Shown: piece by piece, positions 32,843 to 41,835 of the stretch | Position numbering within the stretch: position 1 is the first letter of the stretch | How the letters are laid out: each line of letters begins with the position of its first letter | Assembly (NCBI GenBank): GCA_009930305.1 | Contig: RZYM01000006.1 | Span: forward strand, 51,062-115,061 | From: Bacteroidia bacterium | Lineage (GTDB): Bacteria; Bacteroidota; Bacteroidia; Bacteroidales; Paludibacteraceae | Direction: 5' to 3' | Length of the DNA: 64,000 bases | The notes under the pieces: generated by a model | Told to the model about the DNA's origin: nothing | The model's database searches: none | Seen by the model: only the letters and a program-made list of their open reading frames with translations | Made by a program: the position numbers and the translations under genes

Positions 32843-33217
32843 ATGGAGAATCAAGAAAACGAATCATGTTTATGTGGGGTAAGCGAATATATAGTTTTAG
32901 CTTGTTCTGGCGCTTGTGACTTAGGACAAATTACCGACAGTGTTGCCCGAAAACTTCGGGACAATGGCGTTCGAAAAATGAATTGTCTGGCTGTGATTGG
33001 TGCTGGTATCGAAAAGTCAATTGAGGATTTTAAGAAGAAAAATGTATTAGTACTAGATGGTTGTCCTATTGATTGCGGCAAACGAATTTTAGACAATGCA
33101 GGGTTTTCAGATTACAAGTATCTGCGGATAACAGACCTTGGTTTTAAGAAAGGACAAACGCTTGTTACTGAAGAGGTAATAAAAAAAGTGTATGATACGG
33201 CAGAATTAATTTATTAG
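32843..33217 (+). CDS. DGC-domain putative zinc-binding protein
   Basis: 124 residues with conserved cysteines: ESCLCGVSEY, LACSGACDLGQ and the name-giving LDGCPIDCGKR. DGC proteins have paired CxxC-like sites and are often found with arsenic, selenium or other metal genes; their function is not established. It follows the rhodanese-porin gene by 14 bases and closes the arsenical-type module. Its stop codon overlaps the truncated LuxR-type sequence, so the next segment was joined exactly here. Confidence 0.78.
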   Translation: MENQENESCLCGVSEYIVLACSGACDLGQITDSVARKLRDNGVRKMNCLAVIGAGIEKSIEDFKKKNVLVLDGCPIDCGKRILDNAGFSDYKYLRITDLGFKKGQTLVTEEVIKKVYDTAELIY

Positions 33218-33402
33218 CCAACGCATTTGTTTTAAAATGGTTAGCACAAGGATTATCCAATAAAGAAATTGCTGATAAATTAAACCTCAGCATCCATACA
33301 GTCAATACCCACCGCAAAAACATTATGGATAAAACAGGCGTTAGAAGTCTTGCCGGACTTACAATTTACGCCGTTTCTAAAGGAATTATCACTCTCGATT
33401 AA
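33214..33402 (+). pseudogene. C-terminal LuxR-type helix-turn-helix of a response regulator, head missing
   Basis: A frame from 33214 reads LANAFVLKWLAQGLSNKEIA, then DKLNLSIHTVNTHRKNIMDK, ending GIITLD. This is the DNA-binding domain of a NarL/LuxR-type response regulator. The receiver domain is absent and there is no start codon, so it is a fragment. It overlaps the DGC gene's stop by four bases and ends five bases before the 55-base box at 33408. Confidence 0.8.
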
Positions 33403-33407
33403 TTTCC

Positions 33408-33462
33408 TTATCCCTTCTTTTTGCTATTAACCCATCACTTTTTCATCACTTTTAGCGATTGT
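33408..33462 (+). promoter_or_regulatory. 55-base conserved upstream box, copy 1
   Basis: Starts TTATCCCTTCTTTTTGC and ends TTCATCACTTTTAGCGATTG T. It matches the copy at 37624-37678 at 50 of 55 positions while the flanks differ. GCTA near the start and TAGC near the end form an inverted pair. A -7-like TTATTTTG follows at 33482-33489, so the box occupies the position of an activator site. Confidence 0.75.
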
Positions 33463-33521
33463 TTGTGTTTCTTTTTTCTCCTTATTTTGTACTTTAATTT
33501 AATCAAAATAAAAAAAGAAAA

Positions 33522-34220
33522 ATGAAACCATTAAAAAGTTTAGTATTCGCAATCGTTCCCTTAGCCTTTGGGGGTGTTTTATTTACTTCATGTGAAAAAG
33601 ATAAACCAAATGACCCAACCCCAACCGTAAGTAATTTTGTAAGTTTAGAAAATCCTTATTTAATATGTGCCAATAGAAATCCGGGGGGTGTTGGTTTTGA
33701 TTTTGAATACAAAGGAGAAAAGGGAGGAGCAAACAATATGGATTCCCTTACAGTTACTGACTTTGAGTATGATTTAAAAATTAGAACAATTAAAGCGGAG
33801 AAACCAGACGGAACTCTTGCCGGCATACCTTTTATTCAATTACATGAATCGGTACAAGCTGTAAACTATTCAGCTATTGATATAACATGCAAGGGCTATT
33901 CAGCTTTTCAGAATTTAAATAGTACAAATATTCAGAACTACACATTACAGTCCGATAACTCAAGTTTTAATTTGATATCTGTTTCGACAGGAACAACCGG
34001 GAGTCCTCTTTTACAAAATCTCAATCAAGAATTAAATAAACTGGTTATCGGTCAAAGATGGAAAGAAACAGCAAACAATAGCACTGCTGACGACGAAGTT
34101 ATTTGGATAATTAAAACCCGTGAAGGTAATATTGTTAAATTAATTGTAACTCAATTCCCTGCAAATCCGGCTCCTACTTCTACCGGATATATTAAAATTG
34201 AATGGGCTTTTGTTCAATAA
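33522..34220 (+). CDS. Lipoprotein of unknown family preceding the TonB receptor
   Basis: 232 residues. The lipobox LFTSCEK gives a lipid anchor, followed by a proline/threonine linker (DKPNDPTPT). The mature part is beta-rich, with a C-terminal motif pattern VIWIIKTREGNIVKLIVTQ, then YIKIEWAFVQ, which recalls HmuY-like or other surface ligand-binding lipoproteins of Bacteroidota, without enough similarity to assert HmuY. Being first in an operon with a TonB receptor it may capture a ligand at the cell surface. Transcription probably starts near 33496 under the conserved box. Confidence 0.6.
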   Translation: MKPLKSLVFAIVPLAFGGVLFTSCEKDKPNDPTPTVSNFVSLENPYLICANRNPGGVGFDFEYKGEKGGANNMDSLTVTDFEYDLKIRTIKAEKPDGTLAGIPFIQLHESVQAVNYSAIDITCKGYSAFQNLNSTNIQNYTLQSDNSSFNLISVSTGTTGSPLLQNLNQELNKLVIGQRWKETANNSTADDEVIWIIKTREGNIVKLIVTQFPANPAPTSTGYIKIEWAFVQ

Positions 34221-34234
34221 GGTGAAGCAAAGTG

Positions 34235-36544
34235 ATGTTAAAAAAAATATCAATATTTTTGGTTTTTGGGTTTATTATAGTTGTTAGCACCAATTCTGTT
34301 CTTGCTCAGTCTTACTCTATATTACAAGGATTTGTATATAGTGAAACCGACCAAAAACCAATTGCATTTGCCAACATTTCAGTAAAAAACACACCAACCG
34401 GAACAATAACCGATGCTTTGGGGCAGTTTAAAATAAGTATTGCTCCAGAAAAACAAACTGTCATCATTGTAAGCCATATAAACTATGATAAAAAAGAAAT
34501 TATCGTTTCTGACAGTTTGTTTTCCAGCAATATTAAAATATATCTTTTCCCAAAAGCGGTACAACTTTCTGAAGTAGTTGTGTCGGCAGGTTTATACGAG
34601 CAATCGTTGGAAAAACTAACAACTTCCGCAAATATTATTTCTCACAGAGAAATTGTAGATAACATGAATTCCAATATGATTGACATGGTTGCTTCAACAC
34701 CTGGATTTACGCAGGTTTGGGAATATCACTCCCCCATAATTTTGCGTGGTCTAAATTCAAACCGACTAATTATAATGAAGGATGGCAACCAGCGCATTGG
34801 TACTTTCCCGGGGGGATATTTTGGTCAGGATATGAATATTTACGATACAAAGAAAGTTGAAATTATTAAAGGTCCTGCTTCAGTTATCTATGGCAGTGGC
34901 GCTATTTCGGGCATTATCAATGTAATTAGTAACGAACCATTTGGCGACAACAAAAACAGCATTCAGCTACATTCAGGGTACGGAAGCAACAATAATGAGT
35001 TTTTAGAAATGATTAAACTTTGTCATAAAAAAGAGAAGTTTGGAATTTCAATGAATGCGAAATACCGGAAAACTGATAATATGGTTTATGGCAATGGCGA
35101 AATTGCCGAAAATAGTAATGTCGAAGATAGGGATATTGCAATAAATACAGGTTATAAATTTTCAGAAAAACATAAAATTATCCTAAATGCTAATTATCAC
35201 TATGGCGATTGGGGCAAACCCAGAGGTTTTAATGGCCCGACAAAGCGATTTACAGAAGTAAGAAACAAAGAAGAAAATATACATACTGATATCGCTTACA
35301 CATATTCTCCCAAAAAATTTGTTGAATCGGTAAATCTGAATTTGTATTATGATAATGGTTGGCGCGATTATTATCAGTATAAATATAGTACGGTAAGTGG
35401 TAATTTATCTTCGCTTGACTTAGTTCATTATAAAGACAATTATGGAGGTGGAAGGTTTTATACAATTCTGAATATTGCTAAAAATGATAAAATAACAGCT
35501 GGCATTGATGGTTATATTTTTCGCTTAGATAACCCTACAGAAGTATTTGATTATTACAATCATACACAAGGACAAATTGCAGGTTATTCGAATGCAGGAC
35601 AACAAAATATTGGAATATTTATAAGTAATGAATGGAACATAGGCAAGAAAATCAGAATTGTTTCGGGCATTCGTTATGATATAGCCGAAGTGGTGGAAGG
35701 ACAAAGCTCGGGAAATACAGAAAGAACTGAAAACAGAGATGCTGTTAGTGGCAATGCAGGAATGGTTTATTCGTTAAATGAAAACACTCATTTTTCGTTT
35801 AATGCAGGTAGGGCTTTTCGTATGCCAACTACCGAAGAACTTTTTACAACAATAATAAGTTGCAAAGGCATAAAAATTGGGAATCCAGACTTGTTGCCTG
35901 AATATAGCTGGAATTTTGATGTGGGTTTTAGGGGTTCAGCAATAAATCAAAAACTAAAATATGAATTTGCTCTTTTCTATAATTTGCTGGAAGGTTTTAT
36001 AAATGAAGCACCGGTTGCAAACAACCCTGACGTAGATTTTACTTATAAAAACACCGATGCAAGACTAATGGGTGGTGAGGTGTCGTCATCTTATAGTTTC
36101 AAAAATGTTTTTAAACCTTCAAATACATTAAATGTTGGTTTTGGTGCTGCCTATGTGTACGGAATTGATATGTCGAATAACAACAATGACCCATTGTTTG
36201 GTATGCCTCCTTTCAAAATAACAGGCGAAATTGATTATCATGGGTTAGTCAATAAAAAATGGCTTACAGGTTATTCACTCAAATTTGAAACTGAGTATGC
36301 TGCTGCTCAAAACAGAATAGCATCAATACCTGAAGGAACCGAGGGTGGTCCGTGGGGTTACATTCCATCTGACCCACATACCGTTTTTAACTTTTCAGCA
36401 GGGTTAAATTCAAATTCTTTACCAGGTTCTCCAAAATTACGTTTCATTGTGAAAAATATTTTCGACACAGATTATCAGCCATTCGGTTCTTACATTCCTG
36501 CAATGGGAAGAAATTTTAAAATTTTACTTTCGTTTAACTTTTAA
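34235..36544 (+). CDS. TonB-dependent outer-membrane receptor
   Basis: About 769 residues; the ATG at 34235 follows a GTG at 34232. Signal peptide to about residue 25, a carboxypeptidase-regulatory-like domain (about 27-110: LQGFVYSETDQKPIAFANIS), then the plug domain (LEKLTTSANIIS, ILRGLNSNRLIIMKDG, GPASVIYGSGAISGIINV) and a 22-strand barrel with the C-terminal ILLSFNF. It is a single-component receptor without a SusD partner, as for metal-chelate or haem uptake. The 3' neighbours, an OB-fold-like lipoprotein and a PepSY helix protein, point to iron, haem or another metal. The ligand is not evident. Confidence 0.9.
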   Translation: MLKKISIFLVFGFIIVVSTNSVLAQSYSILQGFVYSETDQKPIAFANISVKNTPTGTITDALGQFKISIAPEKQTVIIVSHINYDKKEIIVSDSLFSSNIKIYLFPKAVQLSEVVVSAGLYEQSLEKLTTSANIISHREIVDNMNSNMIDMVASTPGFTQVWEYHSPIILRGLNSNRLIIMKDGNQRIGTFPGGYFGQDMNIYDTKKVEIIKGPASVIYGSGAISGIINVISNEPFGDNKNSIQLHSGYGSNNNEFLEMIKLCHKKEKFGISMNAKYRKTDNMVYGNGEIAENSNVEDRDIAINTGYKFSEKHKIILNANYHYGDWGKPRGFNGPTKRFTEVRNKEENIHTDIAYTYSPKKFVESVNLNLYYDNGWRDYYQYKYSTVSGNLSSLDLVHYKDNYGGGRFYTILNIAKNDKITAGIDGYIFRLDNPTEVFDYYNHTQGQIAGYSNAGQQNIGIFISNEWNIGKKIRIVSGIRYDIAEVVEGQSSGNTERTENRDAVSGNAGMVYSLNENTHFSFNAGRAFRMPTTEELFTTIISCKGIKIGNPDLLPEYSWNFDVGFRGSAINQKLKYEFALFYNLLEGFINEAPVANNPDVDFTYKNTDARLMGGEVSSSYSFKNVFKPSNTLNVGFGAAYVYGIDMSNNNNDPLFGMPPFKITGEIDYHGLVNKKWLTGYSLKFETEYAAAQNRIASIPEGTEGGPWGYIPSDPHTVFNFSAGLNSNSLPGSPKLRFIVKNIFDTDYQPFGSYIPAMGRNFKILLSFNF

Positions 36545-36556
36545 AAAATAAAAATC

Positions 36557-37090
36557 ATGAATAAGATTATTTTAATTTTCGTATTCGCAGTAGTATTGAT
36601 TCTTGCTAATGCCTGTGATCAAAAAAACAGCAAGCAAGTAACCCAAACAGACAAAACTGAAAACATTAGAAGCTATTTATCTGTCGATGAGGTATTTTCA
36701 AAAGGCGATTCTTTGGCAAACAAAACAGTTTATGTTGAAGGCATAATTGAACATGTATGCAAAAACACATGGAAACGCTTCAAAATAATTGATGAAACAG
36801 GAAAACATGAACTAAAAATTGAATTGAGCGATAAAACTCCCTCTATTGATGCCTCCATAATGGGTAAAAAAGCAAAAATAATAGGTAAATTAATCCCCAT
36901 ACAAATGGATGAAAAAATAGTACAACAATGGGAAAAGAAAATGAAGGAAAACCATAAAGGCGAAGAAAATACAGAGCATTATAAAGAAGAATTGGCAACT
37001 ATTCAAAACATTCATAATCAAATAACCTCAGGGGAAATTCCGTATTACACTATGTATTCGGTAAAAACAGAAAGTTATGAATTGGAATAG
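36557..37090 (+). CDS. Lipoprotein with OB-fold-like domain
   Basis: 177 residues. The signal peptide ends in the lipobox LANAC. The mature part, from SYLSVDEVFSKGDSLANKTV through YVEGIIEHVC and FKIIDETGKHELKIELSD to KKAKIIGKLI, has the strand order of a small OB fold. The lysine-rich end contains MKENHKGEENTEHYKEE, with several histidines and glutamates that could bind a metal. It overlaps the start of the PepSY protein by 14 bases. No precise function can be given. Confidence 0.6.
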   Translation: MNKIILIFVFAVVLILANACDQKNSKQVTQTDKTENIRSYLSVDEVFSKGDSLANKTVYVEGIIEHVCKNTWKRFKIIDETGKHELKIELSDKTPSIDASIMGKKAKIIGKLIPIQMDEKIVQQWEKKMKENHKGEENTEHYKEELATIQNIHNQITSGEIPYYTMYSVKTESYELE

Positions 37091-37616
37091 AAAGAAAATA
37101 CAACGCTGGTTACGTATTTTACACAGGGATATTGGATATTTTGCGGTGGGCATAACATTGGTTTATGCCCTTTCCGGTTTTTTCTTGTCGCATAAAAACA
37201 TTTTCCCTGCAACAAAAACTGTAAAATATGAGATTGAACTTCCCAAAAACCTTAACGGTAGAAAAATTGAATTTTACTGGAATGCAAACACATCTGTAAA
37301 ACTCAATCATTATAAAGAGTCCGAAAACGGAATCCGACTATTTGTAGAAGGCGGAAACGGATATTATGATAAAACAAGTGGCAAGACTTCTTACGAGATT
37401 TATAAAAAACATCCAATTATCAGTTTTTTAAATCAACTACACAGTAATCAGAAAGAAGGATGGATACACATCGCTGATAGTTATGTTTTTGTATTAGTCT
37501 TTCTATCTATTTCGGGCTTATTTATGGTCAATGGGAAAAACAGTTTTTTAAAACGAGGAGTTTGGTTAATGATTTTAGGAATCATTTTAGTTTTGCTGTT
37601 TATTTATGTCAATTAA
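37077..37616 (+). CDS. PepSY-associated transmembrane protein, short form
   Basis: 179 residues. The N-terminus has RKIQRWLRILHRDIGYFAVG followed by a membrane helix ending LSGFFLSH; a soluble periplasmic part, then FLNQLHSNQKEGWIHIADSY, and two more helices. Invariant histidines near the helices (LHRD, LSHK, LHSN) resemble PiuB/PepSY_TM proteins, which in longer forms are linked to ferric-chelate reduction or uptake. Bacteroidota have this short version next to TonB receptors. A role in reducing or processing an imported metal complex is inferred. Confidence 0.75.
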   Translation: MNWNRKKIQRWLRILHRDIGYFAVGITLVYALSGFFLSHKNIFPATKTVKYEIELPKNLNGRKIEFYWNANTSVKLNHYKESENGIRLFVEGGNGYYDKTSGKTSYEIYKKHPIISFLNQLHSNQKEGWIHIADSYVFVLVFLSISGLFMVNGKNSFLKRGVWLMILGIILVLLFIYVN

Positions 37617-37623
37617 CCAAATT

Positions 37624-37678
37624 TTATCCCTTCTTTTCGCTATTAGCCCATAATTCTTTCATCACTTTTAGCGATTGT
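37624..37678 (+). promoter_or_regulatory. 55-base conserved upstream box, copy 2
   Basis: Starts TTATCCCTTCTTTTCGCTAT and ends with the same CACTTTTAGCGATTGT as copy 1; five mismatches in 55. A -7-like TTACTTTG lies at 37698-37705, 19 bases on, the same spacing as copy 1. In both places the box begins within eight bases of the preceding stop codon. Confidence 0.75.
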
Positions 37679-37739
37679 ACCCCTTTTAATATAGTAGTTA
37701 CTTTGTCATCAGTTTTTAACTCAATAAAACAGATGGCAG

Positions 37740-38114
37740 ATGAACAAAATTTTATCTTTTCTTAAATTCCAATTATTACGATTTATTTCCTTATTATTCG
37801 CTCTATTAGTAATATCTAATGTTCTAAAAGCACAAACAACCCTTTCTGGAATAGTAAAAGATGCCAACGATAATACTCCTTTAATTGGTGCATCGGTTTT
37901 TGTTGAATCTTTAAATGTAGGAGGAATCACTGATAGTAACGGAAAGTATTCACTTCAAATGGCGGTTGGCATAATTGAAGGGCTGGTTACTTTTGGTTTG
38001 GCTACCGAATCATCAAACGGTTTTTATACCTATAATCCAAGTACAGGAGAGGCAAGCTCATCTGCGGTTGTTACAACCGAGGGTTATCCTTATTCATTTG
38101 TAAGCTTCGAATAA
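37740..38114 (+). pseudogene. TonB-receptor N-terminus fused to an unrelated C-terminal end
   Basis: 124 residues. A signal peptide and a carboxypeptidase-regulatory domain start (TTLSGIVKDANDNTPLIGAS, then GGITDSNGKYSLQ) are those of a TonB-dependent receptor. At about residue 73 the sequence switches to MAVGIIEGLVTFGLATESSN, ending YPYSFVSFE, which has no receptor features. The plug and barrel are absent. I read it as a deletion joining two genes. It is followed after one base by a remnant of an ABC-transporter start. Confidence 0.7.
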
Positions 38115-38115
38115 T

Positions 38116-38190
38116 ATGAACACGTTTTCAAAACTACAAACTTACATGTCCGGTAGGAAAGCTCTCTTGCCGGTATTTGAATTAATATAG
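38116..38190 (+). pseudogene. First 20 codons of an ABC-transporter gene, duplicate of the gene at 43876
   Basis: The frame reads MNTFSKLQTYMSGRKALLPV and stops after 24 codons. The intact ABC gene at 43876 begins MSTLSKFQTYMTGRKALLPL. Fifteen of twenty residues agree, so this is a second, diverged copy cut off after its first membrane helix would start. Confidence 0.75.
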
Positions 38191-38228
38191 AAGCATTAGT
38201 CCATTGGTAATTTAAAAAGATCACTTCC

Positions 38229-38807
38229 GTGAGAATATCTGACAAACTTTTAGGAAACAACCGCGAACATATCCCCAACCGGGCATTCCGTTTAATGGCT
38301 TTTGTAATGAAGGTAATGGACATTATGGGCTATTACGACAAGAATTTTAAAACATTGGGCTTACAAAAAGGGCAAACAGTGATTGATTATGGTTGTGGCC
38401 CGGCACGATATACCCTAAGGATAGCCAAAGCCATTGGCAAAAACGGACAATTAATTGCTACGGATATTCATCCGCTTGCCATCAAACGGGTGGCGCGCAA
38501 AATTAAGAAATATGGGTTATCCAATACCAAAGCAGTTTTGTCAAAGGGATATTCCTGCCCGTTGAATGAACATATTGCCGACGTAGTGTTAGCCTTGGAT
38601 ATGTTTCACATGATACAGGACACCAATGCCTTGCTCAAGGAATTTGCCCGATTGGTTAAGCCCTCGGGGGTGGTTATTATCGAAGACGGTCATCAGCCAC
38701 GAGAACAAACCAAAGCAAAAATAATCAGCAGCGGTTTCTTTAAAATAATTGAAGAAACCAAAGAGCATGTAAAATGTAAAGTCTTGAATAATAATTTTAA
38801 AAATTAA
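38229..38807 (+). CDS. Class I SAM-dependent methyltransferase
   Basis: 192 residues from a GTG start at 38229. Motif I is VIDYGCGPARYTLRIAKAIG and motif II follows in LIATDIHPLA; DVVLALDMFHMI and LVKPSGVVIIEDGH complete the Rossmann-type fold, so it is UbiE/COQ5-like. It is the first gene of the GC-richer operon that runs to 49291, 4 bases before the phosphoglycerate-mutase gene. Methylation of a lipid, quinone-like or chelator molecule is possible. The substrate is unknown. Confidence 0.78.
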   Translation: MRISDKLLGNNREHIPNRAFRLMAFVMKVMDIMGYYDKNFKTLGLQKGQTVIDYGCGPARYTLRIAKAIGKNGQLIATDIHPLAIKRVARKIKKYGLSNTKAVLSKGYSCPLNEHIADVVLALDMFHMIQDTNALLKEFARLVKPSGVVIIEDGHQPREQTKAKIISSGFFKIIEETKEHVKCKVLNNNFKN

Positions 38808-38811
38808 ATAT

Positions 38812-39483
38812 ATGGCACAATTAGTTTTAATCCGTCACGGGGAATCCGTTTGGAACAAAAAGAATGTTTTTACAGGTTGGGTCGATGTTCCGCTGTCTTC
38901 CAATGGCATTATTGAAGCAATTAAGGCAGGCAAACAATTATCCAAACTCTCCTTCGATATGGTCTTCACCTCGGTGCAGGTACGGGCCATTGAAACCGCA
39001 ATGTTAGTGCTGGCGCAGAACAAAAGCGATAAAACACCTGTAGTAATCCATTCTGAAGGTAAGATGAAAGATCGGACAACTATTTACAGTGAAGTCATGA
39101 AAAACAGCATTATCCCTGTTTATCAAGATTGGCACCTGAACGAGCGTTATTATGGTGAACTACAGGGAAAAAATAAATCCGAAACCGCCAAAGAATACGG
39201 CGATGAACAAGTTCACCAATGGCGCAGGAGTTACGATGTACCACCTCCTGCGGGTGAATGTTTAAAGGACACAGCCGAACGTACCGTCCCTTTCTTCAAA
39301 GAACATATTCTGCCCCAACTTGAACAAGGAAAGAATGTGTTAGTATCGGCTCATGGCAACAGTTTACGCTCCATAGTGATGCATATTGAGAACCTGACCA
39401 AAGAACAAGTCTTAAACCTGGAAATACCAACGGGCAAACCGCTCTTTTATGAAATGAAAGAACAAAAATTGACACAAAAATGA
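38812..39483 (+). CDS. gpmA: 2,3-bisphosphoglycerate-dependent phosphoglycerate mutase-type enzyme
   Basis: 223 residues. LVLIRHGESVWNKKNVFTGW has the phosphohistidine RHG motif, ERYYGELQGKNK and QWRRSYDVPPP are typical of dPGM, and VSAHGNSLRSIVMH supplies the second histidine. All core dPGM residues appear present. It is about 25 residues shorter than E. coli GpmA. It overlaps the RND gene by 4 bases (ATGA). A glycolytic enzyme is unexpected in a transport operon; it may be a metabolic passenger or a dedicated phosphatase. Confidence 0.88.
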   Translation: MAQLVLIRHGESVWNKKNVFTGWVDVPLSSNGIIEAIKAGKQLSKLSFDMVFTSVQVRAIETAMLVLAQNKSDKTPVVIHSEGKMKDRTTIYSEVMKNSIIPVYQDWHLNERYYGELQGKNKSETAKEYGDEQVHQWRRSYDVPPPAGECLKDTAERTVPFFKEHILPQLEQGKNVLVSAHGNSLRSIVMHIENLTKEQVLNLEIPTGKPLFYEMKEQKLTQK

Positions 39484-41831
39484 AAATAGAAAAAATAAAC
39501 AACTGGTTTGAAAAACTGGCCATAGGTACTATCAAAAAACGCTGGCTGGTTATTGGTTCATTTATAGCCATTATTGCTATTTCGGTAATTGGGCTTAAAC
39601 AGATAGTGGTAGAGTCGTCATACGATGGCTATTTCCTCGAAGACGATCCCATGCTGGTGCAGTCCGACAAGTTCAAGGAAATATTCGGAAACGATAATTT
39701 CGTGGCGGTACTAACCGAATGCGACAATTCGTTCTCCAAACAATCGTTGGAGCTTATCCGCGAACTATCTAACGAATTGATGGACAGTCTGTCGTATTCC
39801 GAAAAGGTAACTTCGCTCACCAATATAGAGTTTATGACCGGAACAGAGGACGGAATGACTATTGAGCAAATAGTCCCTGAGGTAATCCCGTCTGATAAGG
39901 CTTCGCTCGATAGCATCCGGCTCAAAGCGTTCAGCAAACCCAATATTGCTCAAAAATTAGTCTCCAAAGATGGCCGTTTAACTTGGATATTGCTAAAATT
40001 AAGAGCTTTCCCTGAAGATTCTGTTTGGAAAAAAACTTCGTCAAAAGGTCCCGATTATGTTACCGGATTAGAAGCTGGCCGTATCATTTCAAAAGCTAAA
40101 TATAAAGCGATTAATCCCAGGGCTACCGGTATGCCTTACCTGAACTATAGCAAACAAGTGTGGATGGGCAAAGAAGCCGGGCGCGTAATGATGCTGGCTT
40201 TTATACTTGCCATTTTTGTTTTGGCTTTGATTACAAAATCATTCCGGGGCGTTGTCGTACCATTGCTTACATCTATCGGCTCTATTGTAATAGTATATGG
40301 TTTTACAGGCTTCATTGGGTATAAAATTGACAGCGGAATGACCTCTATTCCTGTTCTTTTATCCTTTGCCATTGCCATTGCTTACAATATCCATATTTAC
40401 TCGTTTTTCAGGAAACAGATGTTGTTGCACGGGCAACGCAAGCAGGCCATTGTTGAAACGGTTAAAGATATGGGCTGGCCTTTGTTTTTCTCGGCACTTA
40501 CCACCATTGCCGGATTGCTCACATTCCTCATTATTCCTATGAAACCGCTTCGTTTCGTGGGAATGGCTACTTCATCATGTGTGCTTTTCTCGTTTTTAAT
40601 AGTTCTTTTTTTAATGCCTTCTTTATTAAGTTTTGGCAAAAACAAAAAGCCGCATCCTGAAGTAGAAAAAAAAGGAGGGAAATGGTTCGACCGCAAAATG
40701 ATGGCTTTTGGAGTATGGACATTGAACCATACAAAATCAATACTGATAATTTTTTCTGTTGTTACATTGGCTTGCATCTGGGGTATGACAAAGGTTGAGA
40801 CAGCCTTTGATGCCGAAAAAACGATGGGGCGAAAAGTGCCTTATGTAAATAGCATTCTTGAAATTGGCGAATCGGAACTCGGGTCGATGTATTCGTATGA
40901 TTTTATGGTAGAGTTTCCCGAAAACGACTTGGCAAAGAAACCTGAAAACCTCAAAAAATTAGAGCAATTAGCAGCTTTTGTCGATAGTTTGCCTTTAACC
41001 AAACGCACCACCTCGATACTTGATATTTTAAAAGATTTGAACCAGACTTTAAACGAAAACAATGCAGCAAACTATGTCATCCCCAACGATGAAAACCAAA
41101 TAGCACAAATGCTGCTGCTGTACGAAAACGCAGGTGGCACAGAAAGCCAGTATTGGATTGACTACGATTACAAGCGACTAAGGTTAATGATTGAAATAAG
41201 CTCATTTAATTCAGGTGAACTGGAGAAAGACCTCGCAATAATACAACATAAAGCAGAAGACCTTTTTCCCGGAGCAAATGTAACAGCGGTAGGTAGCATT
41301 CCGCAATTTACCGCCATGATGCAATATGTGGTTCGGGGGCAAATACAGTCGTTTATGATTGCCATACTGATTGTTGCCCTATTGCTTTCCATTGTGTTTG
41401 GAAGCATCCGGCTCGGACTAATCGGTATGATACCCAACATTGCCCCGGCATTGGTTGTGGGCGGAATTATGGGTTTTTTAGATATTCCTTTGGATATGAT
41501 GACTGCAACAATAATGCCTATGATTCTGGGGCTTGCGGTGGACGATACCATTCATTTTATTAATCACAGTCATTTGGAATTCAATCGCACCCAAAATTAT
41601 GCCGAATCTATAAAACGGACATTTGGAGTGGTTGGTGTAGCAATTATACTTTCAACTGTGGTTATTTCGGCCAATTTCATTGTTTATGCAACCTCTATCT
41701 CAAAATCATTTATCCATTTGGGAGTTCTGGCTGTTGCCGGAATGGTGGCTGCCCTATTAGCCGATTTGTTTATTACTCCAGTGTTGATTAAATCCTTCAA
41801 GATATTCGGAAAAGAAAATAATAAAATATAG
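39480..41831 (+). CDS. RND-superfamily (MMPL/HpnN-like) exporter
   Basis: 783 residues. Two repeats, each a single helix, a large periplasmic domain and five helices. The first repeat starts [20 protein letters not shown] and ends around residue 390; the second starts near 415. The family motif region [13 protein letters not shown] is in the second repeat. There is no adjacent adaptor (HlyD/AcrA), which fits MMPL/HpnN-type lipid exporters rather than tripartite drug pumps. Downstream lie a LolA-like carrier and an outer-membrane barrel, so the three could pass a hydrophobic molecule to the outer membrane. Confidence 0.85.
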   Translation: MKIEKINNWFEKLAIGTIKKRWLVIGSFIAIIAISVIGLKQIVVESSYDGYFLEDDPMLVQSDKFKEIFGNDNFVAVLTECDNSFSKQSLELIRELSNELMDSLSYSEKVTSLTNIEFMTGTEDGMTIEQIVPEVIPSDKASLDSIRLKAFSKPNIAQKLVSKDGRLTWILLKLRAFPEDSVWKKTSSKGPDYVTGLEAGRIISKAKYKAINPRATGMPYLNYSKQVWMGKEAGRVMMLAFILAIFVLALITKSFRGVVVPLLTSIGSIVIVYGFTGFIGYKIDSGMTSIPVLLSFAIAIAYNIHIYSFFRKQMLLHGQRKQAIVETVKDMGWPLFFSALTTIAGLLTFLIIPMKPLRFVGMATSSCVLFSFLIVLFLMPSLLSFGKNKKPHPEVEKKGGKWFDRKMMAFGVWTLNHTKSILIIFSVVTLACIWGMTKVETAFDAEKTMGRKVPYVNSILEIGESELGSMYSYDFMVEFPENDLAKKPENLKKLEQLAAFVDSLPLTKRTTSILDILKDLNQTLNENNAANYVIPNDENQIAQMLLLYENAGGTESQYWIDYDYKRLRLMIEISSFNSGELEKDLAIIQHKAEDLFPGANVTAVGSIPQFTAMMQYVVRGQIQSFMIAILIVALLLSIVFGSIRLGLIGMIPNIAPALVVGGIMGFLDIPLDMMTATIMPMILGLAVDDTIHFINHSHLEFNRTQNYAESIKRTFGVVGVAIILSTVVISANFIVYATSISKSFIHLGVLAVAGMVAALLADLFITPVLIKSFKIFGKENNKI

Positions 41832-41835
41832 ACGT

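Noticed and set aside
33522..34220. Calling the lipoprotein HmuY
   Set aside because: Position and lipobox fit, but I cannot see the haem-binding residues or enough family similarity.
40397..41551. Minus-strand frames opposite the RND exporter
   Set aside because: They mirror repetitive hydrophobic codons and have no promoter or family signature.
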